Both the position numbers and the translations under genes were made by a program. The notes under the pieces are model-generated. The model did no database searches, was not told the DNA's origin, and saw only the letters and a program-made list of their open reading frames with translations. Below, in pieces: positions 60,835-64,000 of a stretch of DNA of 64,000 nt. Source of the DNA: Sphingomonas alpina (lineage in GTDB: Bacteria > Pseudomonadota > Alphaproteobacteria > Sphingomonadales > Sphingomonadaceae). Where the stretch lies: NCBI RefSeq assembly GCF_014490665.1, contig NZ_CP061038.1:3534001-3598000 (forward strand), given 5' to 3'. How positions within the stretch are numbered: the stretch's first letter is position 1; each line of letters opens with the position of its first letter.

Positions 60835-62250
60835 TCAACACTCCACCACGTTCACTGCCAGCCCACCCAGGCTCGTTTCCTTGTACTTGGTACGCATGTC
60901 CTCGCCGGTCTGGCGCATCGTCTCGATCACCGCGTCGAGCGACACGATATGCGTGCCGTCGCCCTGCAGCGCGAGATGTGCGGCGTTGATCGCCTTGATC
61001 GCGCCCATCGCATTGCGCTCGATACATGGAATCTGCACCAGCCCGCCGATCGGATCGCAGGTCAGGCCGAGATTATGCTCCATGCCGATCTCGGCGGCAT
61101 TTTCGACCTGTTCGTTGGTCCCGCCCAGCGCCGCGGCAAGCCCCGCCGCCGCCATCGAACAGGCGACGCCGACCTCTCCCTGGCAGCCCATCTCGGCCGC
61201 GGAGATCGAGGCGCGCTTCTTGTACAGCATTCCGATCGCCGCAGCGGTGATCAGCAGGATGCGCTCGCCGGCGACGGTCGGCGCATCGGTGAAGCGCTGA
61301 TAGTAACGCAGCACTGCCGGGATCACGCCCGCCGCGCCATTGGTCGGCGCGGTCACCACGCGACCGCCGGCGGCATTCTCCTCGTTCACCGCCAGCGCCC
61401 ACAGGCTCACCCAGTCGAATACCATTGACGGATGGACGCGCGGCAATTGCGCCACCAGCCGCTGATACACGCCGGCGGCACGACGCTTCACTTTCAGCCC
61501 GCCGGGGAGGATGCCTTCCTGCATGCTGCCGCGATCGATCGACGCTGCCATCGCTGCGCGCACCGTGTCGAGAAACCCGTCCAGTTCTTCGGGCGATCGC
61601 CACGCGACCTCATTGGCGATGACGATCTCGGCGATCGACATGCTGCGCTCACGCCCGATCGCGAGCAATTCGGCCGCCGACCCGAAGCCATAGGGAATGG
61701 CGATGTTGAGCAAGGCAGGCGCTGCATCCTCCAGCACGATCACCCCGCCGCCGACCGAATAATAGGTCTGGCTGAATTCGACCCCGTCGGCGCAACGCGC
61801 GCGGAAGCGCAGCGCATTGGGATGGCGCGGCAGGAACTCGCCCATCTTGAACAGCAGGTCGCTCGCTTCATCGAAGCCGATCTCGCGCTCACCCGCCAGT
61901 GCCATGCGCCCGGTCGCGCGGATCCGCGCCACTTCGCTGGTGACGGCATCGGGATCGATCGTCCCCGGATCATGGCCGGCCAGACCCAGGATCAACGCAT
62001 TGTCGGTCGCGTGGCCCTTGCCGGTCAGTGCGAGCGAGCCATAGATCTCGACCAGCACGCGCTGCACGTCGAACGCAGCCGCCTCGCGCGCAAAGGCTAG
62101 CGCGGCGCGCATCGGGCCGACGGTGTGCGAACTGGACGGACCGATCCCGACGGTGAACATGTCCGCCACGCTGATCGGCCGGTCCGGTCCCCTTGCGGTC
62201 TGGGACGCGGCGGGGTCCACGATGGCGCGCGCGGTCAATTCAATGGTCAC
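60835..62250 (-). CDS. sdaA: L-serine ammonia-lyase, single-chain [4Fe-4S] type
   Basis: Converts L-serine to pyruvate and ammonia. The N-terminal [25 protein letters not shown] and the cluster cysteines in [11 protein letters not shown] and [12 protein letters not shown] are diagnostic of the bacterial iron-sulfur enzyme, 471 residues, normal length. It starts with GTG at 62250, after AAGGA five bases upstream. Divergent from the NUDIX gene; convergent with the SRPBCC gene. Confidence 0.95.
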   Translation of the reverse strand: MTIELTARAIVDPAASQTARGPDRPISVADMFTVGIGPSSSHTVGPMRAALAFAREAAAFDVQRVLVEIYGSLALTGKGHATDNALILGLAGHDPGTIDPDAVTSEVARIRATGRMALAGEREIGFDEASDLLFKMGEFLPRHPNALRFRARCADGVEFSQTYYSVGGGVIVLEDAAPALLNIAIPYGFGSAAELLAIGRERSMSIAEIVIANEVAWRSPEELDGFLDTVRAAMAASIDRGSMQEGILPGGLKVKRRAAGVYQRLVAQLPRVHPSMVFDWVSLWALAVNEENAAGGRVVTAPTNGAAGVIPAVLRYYQRFTDAPTVAGERILLITAAAIGMLYKKRASISAAEMGCQGEVGVACSMAAAGLAAALGGTNEQVENAAEIGMEHNLGLTCDPIGGLVQIPCIERNAMGAIKAINAAHLALQGDGTHIVSLDAVIETMRQTGEDMRTKYKETSLGGLAVNVVEC

Positions 62251-62416
62251 GATGATCCTTCCGGGGCGACGCCGCTCAAGCGCCGGCTGTCACCCCGGTC
62301 CTTTACGAGCCCCGCTCGCGCGCCGCAACGCTCGCCCGCCGCAATTGCCGTTCCGCATCAATCCCGCCATAGAGACGCCCCGCGGTCCTTTCCGGACCGG
62401 GCATTCGGCAACACCC

Positions 62417-62429
62417 AAGGACCCAGATC
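62417..62429 (+). promoter_or_regulatory. Ribosome site before non-canonical ATC codons
   Basis: AAGGA is followed five bases later by ATC ATC CGG CAG ATC. The translated IRQIGALPYRI from here is the usual first strand of the NUDIX domain, but no ATG, GTG or TTG occurs until 62487. Confidence 0.5.
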
Positions 62430-62486
62430 ATCCGGCAGATCGGCGCACTCCCCTACAGAATCGACGCATCGGGCGCCGCCGAGATC

Positions 62487-63548
62487 ATGCTGATCACCTC
62501 ACGCGAGACACGGCGCTGGGTCATCCCCAAGGGCAATCCCATCAAGGGCATGGCGCCACACGAGGCGGCTGCGCAGGAGGCCTATGAGGAAGCCGGAATC
62601 CGCGGCTATCCCTGTCCCACCCCGGTCGGCGACTTCATCTATCGCAAGCACCGCCGTGCCGGCCGTTCGCGCGACATGACCGTCACTGTCTTTCCGCTCG
62701 CCTTTGTCGAGCAAGCCGGCGACTGGCCCGAACAGGATCAGCGCGACACGCGCTGGTTCCCGCTGGACAAGGCCGCCGCGGCGGTCGACGAACCCGGATT
62801 GAAGGCGATCATCGCCGCTTTCCGCGAACCCCCTATTCCGGCATCCTTTGCCGAACGCATGCTGCCCGTCGTCCGCACGGGCGCAAGAAGGAGAGTACCG
62901 ATGCTGGGCTGGTTCCAGTCGCTGATGCCGAAGCAGGGCCGCTTCTTCGAATTGTTCGAGGCGCATGCCGCGACCCTGGTCGCCGGGGCCGACGCGCTGG
63001 CCAAACTGCTTCACGGCGAAGGCTCGATCGCCGATCAGGTGGCGGAGATCATCCGTCGCGAACATGAGGCCGACGACATCACCCGCGACGTGCTGCAGGA
63101 CGTGCGCCGCGTGTTCGTGACGCCGTTCGACCGCAGCGCGATCACCGACCTGATCGGGGTGATGGACGATGCGATCGACCAGATGAACGGCACCGCCAAG
63201 GCGATCCAGCTCTATGAAGTGACTGACTTCACCGCGCAGATGCGCGACATGGCCGGCATCATCGTCGAGGCGGCACGCGTGACCGCCGAGGCGATCCCAC
63301 TACTGCGCTCGGTCGCCAGCAATGGCGGGCGGCTCCACGAATTGACCTCACGTCTGATCCAGCTCGAGGGGCATGCCGACGACATCCACGATACCGGGGT
63401 GCAGGCCTTGTTCAAGGCGTCGCAGAATGGCGGCGATCCGATGGCGTTCATCGCCGGGCGCGAAATCTATTCCAGCCTGGAAAAGATCGTCGACCGGTTC
63501 GAGGATGTCGCCAATGAGATCCAGGGTCTCGTGATCGACCATGCGTAG
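62487..63548 (+). CDS. NUDIX hydrolase fused in frame to DUF47 (PhoU-like) protein
   Basis: The frame holds a NUDIX domain (residues 1-130; box GNPIKGMAPHEAAAQEAYEEAGI, with Gln for the usual Arg and Met for the first Glu, but the EExG core intact) and, without stop, a DUF47 helical protein beginning MLGWFQSLMPKQGRFFELFEAHA at 62901. AAGGAG lies before that internal ATG, so DUF47 may be made separately, as a fusion, or both. The usual N-terminal strand of the NUDIX domain lies upstream of ATG 62487 with ATC at the expected start. DUF47 proteins accompany PiT phosphate transporters, and the next gene is one. Confidence 0.8.
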   Translation: MLITSRETRRWVIPKGNPIKGMAPHEAAAQEAYEEAGIRGYPCPTPVGDFIYRKHRRAGRSRDMTVTVFPLAFVEQAGDWPEQDQRDTRWFPLDKAAAAVDEPGLKAIIAAFREPPIPASFAERMLPVVRTGARRRVPMLGWFQSLMPKQGRFFELFEAHAATLVAGADALAKLLHGEGSIADQVAEIIRREHEADDITRDVLQDVRRVFVTPFDRSAITDLIGVMDDAIDQMNGTAKAIQLYEVTDFTAQMRDMAGIIVEAARVTAEAIPLLRSVASNGGRLHELTSRLIQLEGHADDIHDTGVQALFKASQNGGDPMAFIAGREIYSSLEKIVDRFEDVANEIQGLVIDHA

Positions 63549-63562
63549 GGCTTTGCTTGAAA

Positions 63563-63644
63563 GCGGTGCCAGCCCGCTCCCCCACCCGGCCTCCCACAGC
63601 GTATCCTGGATGGGTGGCCGGGTGGGGGAGCGGGCTGGCACCGC
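63563..63644 (+). terminator. 28-bp perfect palindromic hairpin
   Basis: Two perfectly complementary 28-base arms (from GCGGTGCCAGCCCGCTCC on the left) with a 26-base loop lie between DUF47 and PiT genes. Half of the unit also occurs at 4614-4639. It may reduce read-through between the two genes. Confidence 0.8.
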
Positions 63645-63645
63645 A

Positions 63646-63669
63646 AAAATGCGCTCTTTCGCGCATTTT
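63646..63669 (+). terminator. Short hairpin before PiT gene
   Basis: AAAATGCGC and GCGCATTTT form a perfect 9-bp stem with a six-base loop, ending in TTTT. It is a terminator-like structure 24 bases before the PiT start and directly after the larger hairpin. Confidence 0.6.
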
Positions 63670-63692
63670 CAAATAAACGCGGCAATCACCGC

Positions 63693-64000
63693 GTGACTCT
63701 TTCGCTTCCCCTGCTGATCGGGCTGATCGGCATTGCGCTGCTGTTCGATTTCCTGAACGGCCTGCACGATGCGGCGAATTCGATCGCGACGGTCGTCTCC
63801 ACGCGCGTGCTGAAGCCGCAATATGCGGTGCTGTGGGCGGCGTTCTTCAACTTCATCGCCTTTGCCGTGTTCGGGCTACACGTCGCGCAGACCATCGGCA
63901 CCGGCATCGTCCAGGCGCAGGTGATCGACCCGCAAGTGATCTTCGCCGCTTTGGTCGGTGCAATCTTCTGGAACGTCACGACCTGGATTCTCGGCATCCC
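63693..64000 (+). CDS. PiT-family inorganic phosphate transporter (partial)
   Basis: The frame begins at GTG 63693 and runs off the window end. The first 102 residues show the PiT signature DFLNGLHDAANSIATVVSTRVL in the first helix, followed by helices AFFNFIAFAVFGLHVAQTIG and VIFAALVGAIFWNVTTWILGI. Low-affinity phosphate or metal-phosphate uptake, with DUF47 as accessory. Confidence 0.92.
   Translation, partial: MTLSLPLLIGLIGIALLFDFLNGLHDAANSIATVVSTRVLKPQYAVLWAAFFNFIAFAVFGLHVAQTIGTGIVQAQVIDPQVIFAALVGAIFWNVTTWILGI

Overview
The window looks like chromosome of a high-GC alphaproteobacterium, most likely a sphingomonad (Sphingomonas or relatives). This is inferred from base composition, the TorF-type porin, the SulP/carbonic anhydrase pair, a B3-type metallo-beta-lactamase with a glutamate zinc ligand of the kind described from Sphingobium, and a dispersed family of REP-like palindromes built on the core GAGCTTGTCGAAG. 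No rRNA, tRNA or CRISPR array was seen.

Layout. 0-11.6 kb: a MarR/SDR divergent pair, a two-component system, carbonic anhydrase plus SulP transporter, a methyltransferase, a suppressor-of-fused domain protein, a thioesterase and a TorF porin. 11.6-14.3 kb: a polymorphic-toxin-like cassette (delivery module, DMAHK nuclease toxin, TPR immunity protein) preceded by an iteron region holding a perfect 35-bp palindrome. 14.3-34.8 kb: mostly housekeeping and accessory metabolism (lipoprotein, three LysR/MocR-type regulators with divergent targets, TonB receptor, EamA exporter, Asp/Glu racemase, two SDR/GST neighbourhoods, YdbS/YdbT-like PH-domain pair, hydrolase, LytTR regulator, polytopic membrane protein, S9 peptidase). 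34.9-38.2 kb: an array of eleven TGGCTGTT-type octamers, then a second effector cassette with a lysozyme-like effector and a secreted LprI-type lysozyme inhibitor. Its N-terminal delivery module is clearly related to that of the first cassette. 38.2-41.6 kb: an orphan terminase cassette (large subunit, small partner, LexA-like HTH protein, another small protein) with a 16-bp palindrome in the divergent control region. 41.6-47.1 kb: a FAD oxidoreductase, a lipoprotein, and a two-gene STAND/NACHT-type NTPase system with a glycine-zipper membrane partner. 47.2-64 kb: MarR plus FAD monooxygenase, an ABC exporter, tandem Tat-exported ferritin-like proteins, LysR/GST, an SMR transporter, a B3-E metallo-beta-lactamase, an SDR, a MerR/glutaredoxin-MauE divergent pair with a mer-like promoter, Rrf2/SRPBCC, sdaA, and a phosphate module (NUDIX-DUF47 reading frame followed by a PiT transporter cut by the window edge).

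How the parts work together. Regulators commonly sit divergent to one target with a readable palindrome between them. The defence and competition content (two effector-immunity cassettes sharing a delivery module, a STAND NTPase pair, an orphan terminase cassette) is concentrated at 11.6-14.3 kb and 35-47 kb and is the most unusual material. Convergent gene ends are repeatedly occupied by REP-like hairpins that probably act as bidirectional terminators. All functions are inferred from sequence motifs read by eye; no database search was run.
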